A DNA stretch of 64,000 nucleotides from Macrothele yani (taxonomy: Eukaryota > Arthropoda > Arachnida > Araneae > Macrothelidae), in the NCBI GenBank assembly GCA_039090855.1, contig CM077007.1, forward strand, positions 15,425,515-15,489,514, given 5' to 3'. Both the position numbers and the translations under genes were made by a program. Shown here piece after piece: positions 10,913 to 22,803 of the stretch; positions within the stretch are counted from its first letter, which is position 1; each line of letters starts with the position of its first letter. Under the pieces are notes generated by a model. That model was not told the DNA's origin and did no database searches. It was given only the letters and a program-made list of their open reading frames with translations.

Positions 10913-12134
10913 TACACTGAAGAACAATTGAATTGGAGACAGCTGGCATTATGCAAATATGGCGCTGTGGGCGGCCCTGTAAACGGAAATGACATGACGT
11001 ATGCAGCGATCCGACAATATAAGGAGTGATACGACGGGAATCGGTAAGAGTCGGACGCAGTATGGGTAAGACGAAGGATCTGAGCGCATTTGATCGTGGG
11101 CAAATTGTCGGGGCCCGACAAATGGGTCACTCCTTGGAAGTCATGCTGGCACTGGGATTTTCATGAGCCACTGTGTCACGGGTGCACCGTGAGTACATCA
11201 AATTCGGTAAAACCATCCCTGCGAGGGCCAACTGCAGTGGACAACAGCGTGTGGATGAGCGGGGTCATCGTCGGCTAGCTCGCATTGTAACAGCTAATAG
11301 ACGGGCCGCAGTGCAAGAAATCACTCGGCAATTTAACGCTGGTACACAAAAACGTATAAGCAGCCACACCATCCAGAACTATCTCCTCACTATGGGGTAC
11401 AGAAGCCATTGTCCCACGAAGGTACCGCTGCTTACCGCACATCACAGGGTGCAAAGATTAGCATGGGCGCGGGAACATCACCACTGGACTCTAAGACATG
11501 TGGAAAAATGTTGCCTGGACTGATGAGTTGAGATTCACATTGGTACATGCGGATGGCAGGATATGAGTACGGTGCAAACCACATGAAGCGATGGATCCTT
11601 CTTGCCAGCAGGGTACTCTTCAAGCAGGTGGGGGTGACATTCTCGTCTGGGGACTGTTTACATGGACTGAAATGGGACCCCTGGTATGTGTGACATCGTC
11701 CTTTACAGGTCAAAGTTACCGGGATATACTGGACGGCCATTTGCTCCCATTTGTGCGCCTTCAACATCCCACTGGGGACCTCATCCTGCAACAAGACAAT
11801 ACACCGTGCCATCATTCCCGAATTGTATCCGAATGGTTGGATGAACACTCCACCGACGTGACCTCGCTTCCTTGGCCGCCTAGGTCACCCGACCTCAATC
11901 CCATCGAGCACATCTGGGATGTCATCGAGAGAGATGTTCAAGGCTCTGACCCCCCTCCACCAAATCTTCGTGAACTGTGGGAGCTTGTTCAGAGGTCGTG
12001 GATCCGTATGGCTTCCCAACGCTTCCAGTGTCTTGTAGAGTCCATGCTGAGACAAATCGCTGCCGTCATCAGGGCCAAAGGTGGTGCTACACGTTACTAG
12101 ACAGGTATCTCTAATTCAATTGCTCTTCAGTGTA
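10913..12134 (+). mobile_element. Tc1-like transposon with intact terminal inverted repeats
   Basis: Ends are TACACTGAAGAACAATTGAA on the left and the inverse of TACACTGAAGAGCAATTGAA on the right, flanked by TA on both sides (10911-10912, 12135-12136), the hallmark Tc1/mariner target duplication. The length of 1222 bp is normal. It sits about 160 bp upstream of the first recognised host exon, inside the intron. The same TIR start (TACACTGAAG) occurs at 60597, at the end of the Tc1-like element near 62 kb. Confidence 0.92.
11062..12100 (+). pseudogene. Tc1-family transposase, disrupted
   Basis: The reading frame starts MGKTKDLSAFDRGQIVGAR, a Tc1 helix-turn-helix N-terminus. A TGA interrupts it after MLALGFS, at a place where CGA would fit, suggesting a CpG decay mutation. 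The frame then runs open (ATVSRVHREY, SSHTIQNYL) to a frameshift near 11505 next to WKNVAWTDE, the first catalytic Asp. Another TGA follows at DGRI. The last 169 residues are open and contain DILVWG, QQDNTPCHHS (second Asp) and SPDLNPIEHIWD (catalytic Glu). By my count 36 residues separate the second Asp from the Glu, not the usual 34. At least three lesions make it inactive. Confidence 0.9.
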
Positions 12135-12294
12135 TATCAATATGTTGCTTCAATAATTTCTTCCCTTCTCATGTAACCAACTTGTTTTCATACTTGACAA
12201 CCCCTGAACTATAAGTTAAAATCTACCCTCCCCCCCTTTTTTTTTAAGAAAAACACTGAGAGATCCTAACATTTATTTACTATTTGTTTTCTAG

Positions 12295-12399
12295 GTGAAA
12301 GGGAAACTTGTTAAGAATTTGCCATTTTTTGATAAACCTGTGTTATACATAGAGAACACAGGGTCATCTGTCTTAGTTACAACTGATGCAGGAGTAAAG
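12295..12399 (+). CDS. cv-2: crossveinless-2/BMPER-like protein, exon 1 of 5 in window (VWD domain)
   Basis: The exon is bounded by a pyrimidine-rich acceptor ending TTTTCTAG and the donor AAG|GTAAGC. It has 35 codons, phase 0 at both ends: VKGKLVKNLPFF, then PVLYIENTGSSVLVTTDAGVK. This is the middle of a von Willebrand factor D domain, corresponding to the beta-rich stretch before the CGLCG signature. The protein family is secreted and binds BMP ligands extracellularly, tuning BMP signalling. The gene call rests on the joined five-exon product (VWD, C8-like, TIL, stop). Kielin/chordin-like proteins have the same C-terminal order and cannot be excluded. Upstream exons, including the start codon and any VWC repeats, are not in this window. 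Confidence 0.85.
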
Positions 12400-12549
12400 G
12401 TAAGCATCATGTCATGGGTAAGAGTAATACATGTAATTATCTTTCCCCTCATATTATGTCAGATAACTTTAATCATGAGAAGTATAGTACTTCTGTATTT
12501 ATATGCTAACATACAGAATGATGTCCAGGTCTATTTCAAACTCTGGCAG

Positions 12550-12692
12550 GCTTTTGATTTCATCCACCTGTCCCCCACGTGGTGGTATCCTGGGTCTTTT
12601 CCTGTCCTTTGGTATCCAATCTAGTATTTAAGTTGTCTAATGGTTGTCAGGTCTTCTAGCTATAAGTCTAGTTCATTGCCACTTGAGTGGCA
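12550..12692 (-). mobile_element. 3'-end fragment of an RTE-type LINE
   Basis: The minus strand resembles the last part of the RTE copy at 52787-55972: the stretch complementary to ttcatccacc..tgtgg..tgggtcttttcctgtcc is shared with 52909-53046. Strongly diverged and too short to code. It lies in the intron right after the first exon of the window. Confidence 0.65.
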
Positions 12693-13099
12693 TAGAAAGA
12701 ATAGCATGACTGTTTCTGTTTCTTTCGATATATCTATGTACCATGTGTGTGTGTTCGGGGCGTATCCTGCCTCAGTGGCCAATTGATAATGCTTCTTAAT
12801 TTGCTTTGTCTAAAAGGAACATAAGAGGAGATAGTGAAGGCTATTCTGATTCAAGAATGGAAGAAAGATGTTTTGTGATCAGCGGTGCAGAATGAGCTGC
12901 AGAGCATCAGGTTGGGAACGGATGTGGGTTTATAATAGACTTGTGTGCGAAGGCGATTTTCAGGCAATTTACTCAGTAAAACATCCAGATAAGGCAATGC
13001 ATTATCGTGTTCTAGCTCCATGCTGTGGCTATGCTACCTGGGCTCTATTCCTCACATACTAAATGTTTTCCTATAAACTTAAGAATGCGCTCAAGAAGA

Positions 13100-13740
13100 T
13101 GAACCTTGGTGTCGGCATAAGATCTCCGACATTTTATAAGCTATGCTTAAGGGAAATACTAACAAGCCTCCACTTTCCAACAAAGCAGGTGTTTATGCCA
13201 TAGCTCTACAATATCTGGACGGCTCCAAGCAATATTACATTAGAATGACCAAATGTTCATCTAGAATTAGTCAATAAGCATAAGATGGACACAAAGAATG
13301 GCAAATTAACCACTGCCCTATCCAGAGAAGTCCACTGATCCTATATGAGATGACACAAAGAAATTAGCTCCCTACTCTACCCCTAAATCCACTGCCATTT
13401 GGGAAACTTTGGAGATCATTACCAACAGTTAGTCCTACAATGATAGCGTCATGCTAGAGTTACCACAAATTTGGAACCAATTCTTCAAATAGTGAATGCC
13501 TTTTGTTTTCCTCTCAGGATTCCGCGTGTTAAGTGAACATGATGTCTCGTGTCTTTGAATGAATTACATTTACATATCTTCATTTATTGTCAAGTCAAGT
13601 CACCATGTTCAAATTGTTGAAGCATTCTATATCCAGTTTGCTGTCTACCTTCCTTGAAAAAGCCATCTAGTTGATGTGCGAAAGCTTGGAAACAGATTTT
13701 TATTCTATGCCAATAAATTCGGATTACTAGTATAGTTATA
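13100..13740 (+). pseudogene. Penelope-like GIY-YIG endonuclease remnant
   Basis: Around 13180-13275 one frame reads SNKAGVYAIALQYLDGSKQYYIRMTKCSSRIS, with the order of a GIY-YIG nuclease (GVY in place of GIY, YIR in place of YIG, then a basic segment with Arg), ending at a stop. Downstream, near 13660-13700, is gcgaaagcttggaaacag followed by an A/T-rich end with an AATAAA-like signal, similar in style to the 3' ends of Penelope elements. Heavily mutated. This is a different lineage from the 2.5-kb and 44-kb copies. The call rests on a short motif only. Confidence 0.4.
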
Positions 13741-13832
13741 CTATCTTATGTACAATTGGTGTAAAGTTCCTTGTGTTATTATTTATAATTGTATAAATTG
13801 CTCTTAAAATTCTACCTTTTCTTTCAAATATA

Positions 13833-15114
13833 TTAGGTGTGCAACTTAATTCTCGGCCCCTAACCGCAAGCGATCATAGAACGTCGGCAAATGCAAATAG
13901 CTGTGTGCGATAATGGCCGATTGCAGCGCCATCCAGCAGCTTTCCAGGCAATCATAACTGCTCACAGCTGCAGTGACAGAAGGGACGAAAGTTGACAGTG
14001 AAAGCAATGTCGTTCAAGAAGCAACATTTGAGCCACTGCCTCCTGTTCGCGTTTCAGATGAAAAAAAGTGTCGCAGAAGCCCAGCAAATGATCTGTGCTG
14101 CTTCGGGTAAGGTAAGGCTGCTGTGTCTTACAGTATATGTAAAAAGTGGTTCCAGTGGTTTAAGCAGAGAAATTTCAATCTCCGTGATGCAGAACGTCCG
14201 GGACAGCAACAGAAAGTTGACACTGAGGAACTGGAATAACTGTTGGACACGAATCCCTGTTGCACACAGTCAGAGCTTGCCTAGGAACTCGGAGTAACAT
14301 GGCAAGCCATTGCAAAGCACCTGCACAAGCTTGAACGGATTCACAAGGAGGACCGTTGGGTGCCCCACCAACTCACAGCTGCGAACAAGTCTAGGCGCTA
14401 CGATGTTGCTGTGTCCTTGTTCTCCAGATTCAAAAAGGATTTCCTCCAGAAGATTTTGACCTGTGATGAGAAGTGGATCCTCTATGATAATCCTAAGTGG
14501 CGCAAATCGTGGGTTTATCCAGGTCAGCCTACCACCAGTACCGCCAAACCAAATATCCATGCCAGGAAGTTGTTGCTGTGCATATGGTGGGATCAGCGCG
14601 GTGTCGTACACTATGAGTTGCTCAAACCTGGTGAAACGGTCAATGCTGAGCATTATTGTTAGCAACTCATTCGTGTGAGTGACTCAATGGAGGCGAAAAG
14701 GCTATACACCGGCAAGGGCAGAAGGTCGGTCCTGTTGCTTTAGGATAAAGCGCGTCCTCACACAGTGAAAATGACTTTAAACATGAACACTGACTTGGGA
14801 TGGGAGATTTTGTCTCACCCGGAGTATTCTCCAGACTTTGCCCCATCGGATTATCACCTCTTTCACTGCCTACAACATCACCGGAGTGATGTTGCACTTC
14901 ACTTCTGTCGAGGAGGTCCACACAAGTTTTGAGGACTTTATAAACTCGAAACAGCCCTCTTTTTTCCGCAGTGGCATTTGACAGCTCCCTGACCAATGGC
15001 TCAAATGTATCCAACATGAGGGGGATTATTTCCCTGATTAGGTACGCATTCAATTTGCTATAATTTGCTGTCAATGTGTCGTGCCTGTGGCCGAGAATTG
15101 AGTTGCACACCTAA
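13833..15114 (+). mobile_element. mariner transposon copy 1
   Basis: Terminal inverted repeats begin TTAGGTGTGCAACT and extend to 26 bp with one mismatch (TTAATTC on the left, TCAATTC on the inverted right end). TA flanks both ends (13831-13832, 15115-15116). The length of 1282 bp is that of a full mariner. A second copy of the same family is at 60637-61920. It is inserted in the 8-kb intron between the first two host exons of the window, in the same orientation as the gene. Confidence 0.95.
13980..15045 (+). pseudogene. mariner transposase (DD34D type), frameshifted
   Basis: The product is readable in pieces. The N-terminal helix-turn-helix region lies at ~13990-14330. [14 protein letters not shown] and [10 protein letters not shown] (first catalytic Asp) follow at ~14357-14490, then [40 protein letters not shown], a LLLQDKARPH block (the conserved second Asp box, altered) and SPDFAPSDYHLF (third Asp). 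Several frameshifts and an in-frame stop split these. A family member would be about 345 residues. Comparing with the 61-kb copy shows that most lesions differ between the two, so they decayed after separate insertion. Confidence 0.9.
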
Positions 15115-15145
15115 TACTTCAATAAAGTTTTATATGTCAATTAAT

Positions 15146-15575
15146 TTCTTCAGTGTGATTGATCCTCACTCTATACCTGTTGCTCAATGTAGATGAAGGC
15201 ATCCGTTACTTGTGAAGTTTCCCTATCAAGCTTCAGTTCTTGTAAAAGCATTGTGCATCAGTTTTGTTTTCTGTGTTTTCATTTTTAGTCTCACTTTTTT
15301 TACTTTTGTCAGAAAGTTTCTGGATCATACTCTGCAGTTCTGAGGAGTACTTGCAAAATGACTATGCCATGAGCAAAATGTAGGTGGGTTAAACTATTTC
15401 CATTAATCATTCTCCTGTTGTTTGTCCATTTTCAATGACTGAAAAACATTTTGCATTGTGGCATTGAAGAGTTTGGAAGATATGGTGTGTCACCTTGTCT
15501 CACAACTTTTCCATATGTGCTATGTCCTTTTAACAGTCAAACCCCTCACTGCACTTGCAATTTCATAAAAGTACA
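15146..15575 (-). mobile_element. fragment of an RTE-type LINE (reverse transcriptase region)
   Basis: The minus strand matches the RT part of the copy at 52787-55972: the stretch around 53330-53745 is shared, including the region of the FADD catalytic box and the simple-sequence-free coding blocks. It is much more diverged than the 57-59-kb copy and contains several stops. It begins about 30 bp after the mariner TIR. Confidence 0.75.
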
Positions 15576-15884
15576 TTATTACTGATGGTAGCATGCAGAG
15601 CAGGAACTTTTTTTTTTTTTTTTACCTTACCTGCAGTGATTGCTAGTATGGGAAATTTTCATTAGAACATTTGGTTTGTTTATAGCATGTAGCCATGCTG
15701 CTATATATTAGTCAAATTTCTTAGACATTTGAAGTTAAATGTGCAATTTAAAATAGTAACCAAATGCAAAAAAATTTAACATAGAACCAAAACCTTTATT
15801 TGGAATGTTAGTAAAAGAAATACATATGTAACAGTTTAGGATTTTATGTTTCAATCAGAAATATGAATAAAAAGAAAAAGGAAA

Positions 15885-15960
15885 AGCTTCGGACCAACCT
15901 TTATCTGTGGGACTTCTTGTTAAAGTCCCACTGATGAAGGCTGGTCCAACCCAGCAGAGA
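15885..15960. repeat. imperfect inverted repeat with hammerhead-like strings
   Basis: Arms of ~25 bp around ggaccaacctttat..tgtgggact and its inverse agtcccactgatgaaggctggtcc, with a short loop (tcttgttaa). The right arm reads CTGATGA followed by a GCTGG/CCAGC stem and GAGA, reminiscent of a decayed hammerhead ribozyme core, and the left arm complement carries ggtccgaagctt. See findings for limits. Confidence 0.55.
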
Positions 15961-15965
15961 TGTAT

Positions 15966-17879
15966 ACAGTAACATTTGAAATTTAATGTGTTTGGGTTGG
16001 AATATGCGCTAGACTGACAAAGTAATCCGATTTATAATGGTGATGCCCAGACGTTTTAAATTACAAGCCTGTTTTTTTTTACCTTACATCCCTGGAAAGG
16101 AAGCAACTGTGAGGAAGGTAAGCAGAGGAGACATTAGACGGCCTACACTCTGAAGCAGTGAGATGAATATCTTATAAGTTCTTCTACTGGATTGTAGCTG
16201 TATAAGGGACATTATTGCATATGATGTAATCTGGATTTGTCAAGCTTTTTATAATGCCTAGAAAATATGTTGTGAACATGATAACTTTATGAAAATACAT
16301 TACTGTTTTTAAGATATGTGTACTATTATACCATATAAGTGAATATAGTCTCAGATTTATTAATATTTTCAAGATTAGTACAAAACATAAGCATTTTTTA
16401 GTTTTACCAACAATGGATCAGTTATATATTTTCCAATATATTTGGTGAAAGTGCTGCCTGCTTTGTGATTATGATAAGCTATATCAAGATCTGACTCTTC
16501 TTATTTTTGCACAATATGCAACAAACTTTTCCCCAAACTGGAATTTCACTTCAGGTTACCACATTGTGTATGCTATGTGAAATAGCTTACCAATCTTTTC
16601 AGTGTCCAGTGTACCCTTTATTAGCAATTCACATACTCTTTACTAAAGGTGAATCATTGTTTTTCTTTTTTAAGAACCTATTGCAGCCAAATGTTCTGAT
16701 GACTTTGAATGTGGAAATACTTTCTTTTTTGTACATTTTCTGTCAAATACTTCTTTCTGCTATACGAATAGCACGTATCACATCAAATGTTCACTTGTTC
16801 AGTTCTATCATTCCTGTCTCACTGGGCCACTTGCAAGAGGGAGGGGATAAATATAAGATGCTGGAACAGATTAGCCTGATTGGAAAGAAATAAAGAAAAG
16901 TGAGGAAAAATTAGAGGAGTATATGGATTTGTGTTAAGAATGTGAAGTTGTAAGCTCACTTACTCCGCTACCATTACTGTTATTTCACTTCAAGGCAACT
17001 TCCAGTACCTTCAAGCCATTCAAAGACGAAGAGTTAGGGGGAAAGGCACCCAGCACAGGGGAGCCTGAGAAAAAAAGAGAACATTACAAGAACTACAACG
17101 AAAATACCTTAAAGGGGTAATTTGTTTTCACTGTGAAAGATATTTTCTATTACCCTCCATCTCTGCTCACATTCTGTATGTAATGGAGGTGGGAGTTTTC
17201 TTTGTTTCTGGGCTTAATTTTTCAGCACATGGGGTGCTGCTTTCCTATTTTGAGATGAAAAATTATTTCCAATTAGAAGCTGGATTTTTTTGTCTAATTA
17301 ATATGTTGTTGTTTTTCTAGTACAACATTCAGAATATGTTTTGGCTATCTGAATTTTTCTAGGGCATTAGTGTCATAACTGTTTCTCTAACTAGAAAACT
17401 CGAGTGATCCTCTGCGGTTTTATAATATCTTCCGGCCAACTTATAGATTGTGTAATCTGTTGAGTTAAAGTTGAGGAGATCTTTAATTTCATGATTACAG
17501 ATTTTGCCATTAACACTCACCATCAAAAAAGTTTTATTTTGAAAAGAGGAGATTTTTTCCTGAGTTTGTGCACATGCTCACCAAATAGCACTACCATAAG
17601 TTAGAATGGGGTTAAAGCAGGCTTTCCTTAACAATGCTTTATTTTTTTTAAGCTAATTTTTTTAAAATTTTTAATCTAGGAGCTACAGAGGCATGTAACC
17701 TTCTGATTTTCCATATTGTTTCTATAATATGCTTATTCCATCTTTATGTAATGTGTTTATTTAAATGTTTTACACTGTTGGTATTGTTTGTATAACTGCT
17801 AGGAGCTAAGGAAAAGTCTTCCTTTATTATTGTCTGCAGCTGGGTCATCATGTTCGCTTGAATATCTGAAATGTCAGCA
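15966..17879. other. intronic DNA without recognised gene
   Basis: AT-rich. Small ORFs, the longest 128 residues at 16507-16893 on the plus strand, show no domain and have hydrophobic low-complexity composition. No TIRs or structured RNA were recognised. Confidence 0.45.
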
Positions 17880-18830
17880 GATCTATTTGCTTTCAGTGTT
17901 AATTTCAGTTGGGGAAACAAAAATCATATGCCAATGCCAGATCAGGTGAATACACTAGGTGATTCAATGCAGAAATGGATCTCTGGGCTAGAAATTTCTT
18001 TATAATCTCTCCCAAATGGGATGACACATTGTCATGCAACAGAAACAAACATCTTAAATGTGCAAGGTGTGGCTGTACTCAACAATCATGTCAAAACTTG
18101 AAAATATAATTTGACATTCACAATTTTTCTTTCTGGAATGAATTTCTTGTGGATGATATCTCTGTCAAAAATAACAATGAGCAAGGACTTCATTATTGAT
18201 TTTTGGAGATGAAGCTTCTGCCAGTTTGGAGCAATGGAGCTTCATCATTCTATGATATGGTACTTCAATTGTGGATCATATTGGAAGCACCAGGTTTCAT
18301 CTGTTTCAGCCTTCCAATCAAACCGAAGAGTGAGGGATCACCATTACACATGGTAATGAAATCACCACATGTCTTGAATCTGTGGAGTTTTTGCTCTGTG
18401 GTTGGAAGGTGTGGGACATATCTAGAACAGAGATCTTGCACTTCCCCAAATTCTTTTAAAATTGTATGGACTGTTTCATAATTAATAGCCAGTTTCTCAA
18501 TTATCATTTGCACAGTCAGTCAATAATGATCATTCATTATGAGCTCATCCACTTTTTAAATGTTTTCAGGATTTTTTGGAGGTTGCTGGTCTTACACTCT
18601 GTGGGTATCTTCAGCTCCATCCTTTCCTTTGCAGAAAACACACTTCACGGTTACTGCTTCATCCCCATGATCTTTTTTAAGTACATTCATTTTTAATGCA
18701 GATTTTTTTCCAATTTGAAGCAAAATTTGTCGGGTTTTTTTGCTCCATTTTTGCTTGCTAATAGGATGCACCTTTATCAGCTGCCATGACACACTCTTTA
18801 TGCCACTTCGTTTCTCACAGCTCTACGATG
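17880..18830 (-). pseudogene. mariner transposase relic (SETMAR-like family)
   Basis: Minus-strand order: 18792-18592 carries an N-terminal block (LLQIGKKSALKMNVLKKDHG, then DEAVTVKCVFCKGKDG), comparable to the GVQW3/SETMAR-type mariner N-terminus. 18513-18265 carries LAINYETVHTILKEFGEVQ and RYVPHLPTTEQK, the linker before the catalytic core. Near 18040-17900 one frame reads LLHDNVSSHLGE...YSPDLALAYDF, the second-Asp and third-Asp region, with the third Asp region altered. Several frame breaks. No terminal repeats were identified. Older than the two TIR-bearing mariners. Confidence 0.7.
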
Positions 18831-20417
18831 ATTACGAACATGTTCATTTATGTACTTGACTGTATCATGCAAATTACCACACATTTTCTTGTACGTGCTA
18901 TGACAGCATTCTCTGAACTTTACTGACACAACTTGTTTGTAATATTGCCCATTGCAACCAAGATGGATTATATTGAACTTATCTTTAACTAGAAATCATT
19001 ATTCTGGATTTAATATTTGGCTTATTTTGGAACAATCATGTGGCGTTCATGTTAAATTTGTAACTTAAAAGTAGTAACAGTTCATTTATGAAGATATATT
19101 ATTTCAGTTCCCTCCACATGATCACTATGACATCTCTGTGCATTCTTTGCAGATACTATTGTTGGAAGACAGAATCAGCCCTTGTCTGACCACCTGTTGT
19201 GTTCTGTTTAACTGCAAGAAATGCAGTCATCAGCATCCATATTGTTCACAACAATGTACCATATCAATTTACTGTGATCTTGGTGCTAAATGGCCAGATT
19301 CAGCCCTATAGCAACACACAATGTTCTTTTAAGTTACTTTCGAACAAATGGTTTTATCAACTCATTCATTTTTAACAAAGGAATTTTCAAAATTAGGGGA
19401 ACCATTTCCCAAACATTACAACTCAAACTACATATTTGGACCCAAGTAAGTTACCACTGAATGATTTCATTGAAAAACATTTCACAATAATGTGCATTAT
19501 AAACCTTTTCTGTTGTAATCACCTTTATTGCTCCTTCTTCCTACATACACTAAATTCTGAGGCAGGACCTAAATAACTGATAGTTTCACTTAGTTTGATA
19601 CCAATAAAAATAAAAAAAATATATTTAAGACTACACTAACATATATTTTTAATAAACTACAATTTGTTATTCTTTCTACTAATAAATGCTATGGTAGAAC
19701 TATCATGAAAAATCAATTCACCAGCTATTTTGAAAGAATCTACATTTTTTTTTATTTCTGCATAAAAGAAATTTAAGTCATTCAGTTAAAATTACTTGTC
19801 ATATATCATTAAATCAGTTTTTACTTTATTTTTTTTTCTTGGTTAAGTTCTCAACCACAAAACATTTTACTTAAAGGTAGCTTTCAACATGGTATTTAAT
19901 TTGACTTCATTTTAAAATTTTATATATAACTTTATTTCAGGTTTTATATATAACTTCATTTCAGAACAAACACCATAACAAAAGTACATGTGATTATAAA
20001 TTTCTATGTGGCATTTTAGAATTTATACCACCCCAAATTTTGATTTTCCATTTGCATATTTTACAAAGACAAGTAACTGCCATTCTGAACTGCCTTTATT
20101 TTCATCTCTTTCCCAAGGTCTTCCACAGATGACTGTATAAACACAGGTATCTGTTCCTCAGTCAAGTCAGCTCTGAATGTATCCTATTCCTTAATTCCTG
20201 TTCTTTTAAATGCTTGGTTCCATCTTTTTCTTACTTGGGATTACTACACTCTACAAAGTAAATTGATCAAAGAACATGTGTGGAATTTTCATGCAGAAAA
20301 CATTTTATTTTTTTTAATGAAAAAAGCTGTTTTTGATAGTTTGTAACTGATGATTTTTGCATAGCAGTGGTTTGTATTTTTCTGGTTTATCATACTGCAT
20401 TGATTCTTCTTCTGTAG
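18831..20417. other. intronic DNA; one short tandem duplication
   Basis: No gene recognised. At about 19918-19964 a ~23-bp unit (ttttatatataacttyatttcag) is present twice in tandem; each unit ends TTTCAG, resembling a splice acceptor, but no exon follows. The stretch upstream of 20418 supplies the acceptor of the next exon. Confidence 0.45.
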
Positions 20418-20582
20418 GTACTGTGGAATGGTGATAGTTATGTTGAAGTAATAGTTTCTGGAGTATACAGGAGCAAAACCTGTGGCTTGTGTGGTAACTT
20501 CAATAATTATCCACAGGATGATATGCGTCTGCCATCAGGTCAGATAGTAACATCTGCTGCACGATTTGGTAACAGCTGGAAA
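20418..20582 (+). CDS. cv-2: crossveinless-2/BMPER-like protein, exon 2 of 5 in window (VWD signature)
   Basis: Acceptor TTCTGTAG and donor AAA|GTAAGT bound 55 codons, phase 0 on both sides. The product runs VLWNGDSYVEVIVSG, then TCGLCGNFNNYPQDDM and ARFGNSWK. CGLCGNFN is the diagnostic VWD motif (CGLCG CXXC-like vicinal cysteines), DD marks the downstream acidic turn and FGNSWK is the end of the domain as it leads into the C8 segment. It joins exon 1 in frame at a VK|VLWNG junction. The intervening 8-kb intron is filled with a mariner, an older mariner, RTE pieces and a Penelope relic. The exon itself is free of lesions. Confidence 0.92.
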
Positions 20583-22480
20583 GTAAGTTTTTGAAATATG
20601 GCATTGAACTGCGGTGGTGTGGTGATATAAAGTTGTCAAAGTGGTCTCATTTTCGTGAATAAACTGTACTCCAGGGGTCCTGTGTAGGCAGTCTGCAAAG
20701 CTATTTTGTATGGGTGAAATTTCCACGGGACTGCTACAGGAGGGCAGGAGCTCCATCAAAATGTGCTAATAACATTGGAAAGGAGTGAACAGTAGGCTGT
20801 TTTTATATCCATGTAATTTTTCACAGTACATATTTTAAATTAAAATTTGAGAAAAGCAAGGATGCAGAAGTTGCGATTCCATAATGGACTTGGAGCTGCT
20901 AGTAAACTGCTGGGTTAATTATATTAATATAAATCTCTAATAAAATTCTGGTTGATGACACTTGAACCTGACTTTTCAAAATAAGAACAAATGTAACAAC
21001 CACTGATTTTGGTAATTTAGAATTCATGAAATGAGATAAGAGAAATATGATAAGGTGTTTCAGCTACTCACAGACTTGTTTGTTAAGAGTTGACAAATCA
21101 GTATTGAAGCAAAAATTAAGCAAAATTAGGTTGCATAAGATGATAAATATTATTCCTTAACATGCTTTGGGTATTTTTATTCTCAAAACCTTTTTACAAA
21201 TTTGGATATCATGGCCACAAGTTTTTGATTTTGTTTTATATCAGGCAGATGATGAAGTACCTAAGGAAAAAGGTGGTTCCACCCAAAGTCTATGCCTTAT
21301 GTTTCCAATGATAAAACTTCTTTACACATTTTCTTTACAATATATTCCCAAGGATGAAAATTTGCACGTCGATAAAATTAACTTTAAGCTAAATTATGGG
21401 AATATCTTATTATTTTAAAAATCAATCATTTTTCTTTGAGTAATGTTCAGACCTGTTAATAGATGGCATGACCTGTACATTGATGACATCAGTAGACAAA
21501 CAAATGTTGGATTGCTTAATTATGGTTATGTTTTAGTAAGTATCCTATGCTATAACTTAAAAGTTAGTTTTATTGATGTGCTAATTTCTATCCTTGGGAA
21601 TACATTAATTACGGAGAAAATATGTAAAGAATTTTTACCATTAGAAACATAAGGCAGAGATTTTAGGTGAGACCACCTTAAGGATTGAATATTTATAGCT
21701 GCATGATTAGATCAGTTAATGAAGGAAAAGAATGAGAAGCAGAAAGAACAAAAATAATACAGGATCTGACTTGAAAATGGTTAGACAATGTAGTAAAAGT
21801 GTGTAGGAAAATTTTTTAACTTTTTATGTGTGTGCTGTTGTATGGTGGAATATAACATTTGTGTTATTATAACACCAAACCAGCAATATTCTAAGGTCCA
21901 GCAGATATTAAAAACAAAATATTTTTGTAAGCAAAATTATAGGTCACTGATTTTCTTTTTAAGTGTAGTTTATCACCAAAAGTTTGAACAAGCCCTAGTC
22001 AATGCTATAACTGAAATTTTTAGCAGTGTTTTTTAATGCAACACTCTGAGTGCAAAAGAAATTACAAAACACAAAATGATGTGAAATATGGCATAAAATT
22101 TTTTTAAGAGGAACTAATTTCTAAATAGAAAAAGTACCATTCATTTTACATGTTCAGACTTCCTAAAACTATTACAAGTACATATAACTAATGTTTTTGC
22201 TTTTGATGCACATAAAAATAGTTAAGAAATTATGTTTAATAAAAAAATTTTTAATGCAGAAATTATGGTGAATGGTATTACTAGCAATAAGTGCTCTGAG
22301 GAATAAGCTCTAACTACAATGATTAGGACCTAATAAAACTTTTGGTGATTAAATTGTAATTAATTGCACATGAACAAAATAATTTTTTTTATTAGTTTAA
22401 CACTGTAAATGACAAGTATGCACCGGATTTAACAAAATTCATTGTCAACAAGTTTATGAGGGCTATTCTGAAAATAAATT
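20583..22480. other. intronic DNA without recognised gene
   Basis: AT-rich. Small plus-strand ORFs (21167-21418, 21443-21652, 21830-22036) have no recognisable domain. No transposon ends found. Confidence 0.45.
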
Positions 22481-22672
22481 CCAGGATTTTGGTCTGCAAA
22501 ACTTACTGGTAATGAAATAGCAGGTAAGCTCAGGGTTTTGCTCTGAAATGCTTAGCGGTTGTGAAATAGCAGGTAAGCTCAGGATTTTGCTCTTCAAAGC
22601 TTACTGGTTTTGAAACAAAGTGTGATCAAGATTTTGTTCTGCAAAGCTTGCCTGGTATTGAAATAGCAATCT
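22481..22672 (+). repeat. four-unit minisatellite, ~48-bp period
   Basis: Four degenerate tandem units start at about 22481, 22531, 22580 and 22627. The shared core is caggattttgctctgcaaag followed by cttactggt..tgaaatagcaggtaagct. The first two units end in GGTAAGCT, a splice-donor-like string. The unit lengths of 46-50 bp vary by small indels. Not coding in any frame across all units. Confidence 0.8.
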
Positions 22673-22803
22673 CTTCAATTAGAAGGACCTTTAAAAATGG
22701 CAAATGCTGCAAGGAAATAGTTACATGGTTTATTAATAATCAATAGTCTAATTACAGGAGCTGCAATGGAAAGGAATTTCTAATAAGTCAGAAGTTTGAG
22801 GGC

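Noticed and set aside
1..12294. Upstream exons of the Cv-2-like gene (VWC repeats, VWD start)
   Set aside because: I looked for the start of the VWD domain and for Cys-rich exons with splice signals and found none; they probably lie before the window.
16507..16893. 128-codon plus-strand ORF in the first long intron
   Set aside because: Hydrophobic low-complexity product, no motif, no splice or promoter context; likely chance in AT-rich DNA.
22481..22672. CRISPR-like array (regular repeats)
   Set aside because: Units are directly adjacent with no spacers, degenerate, and the DNA is clearly eukaryotic.
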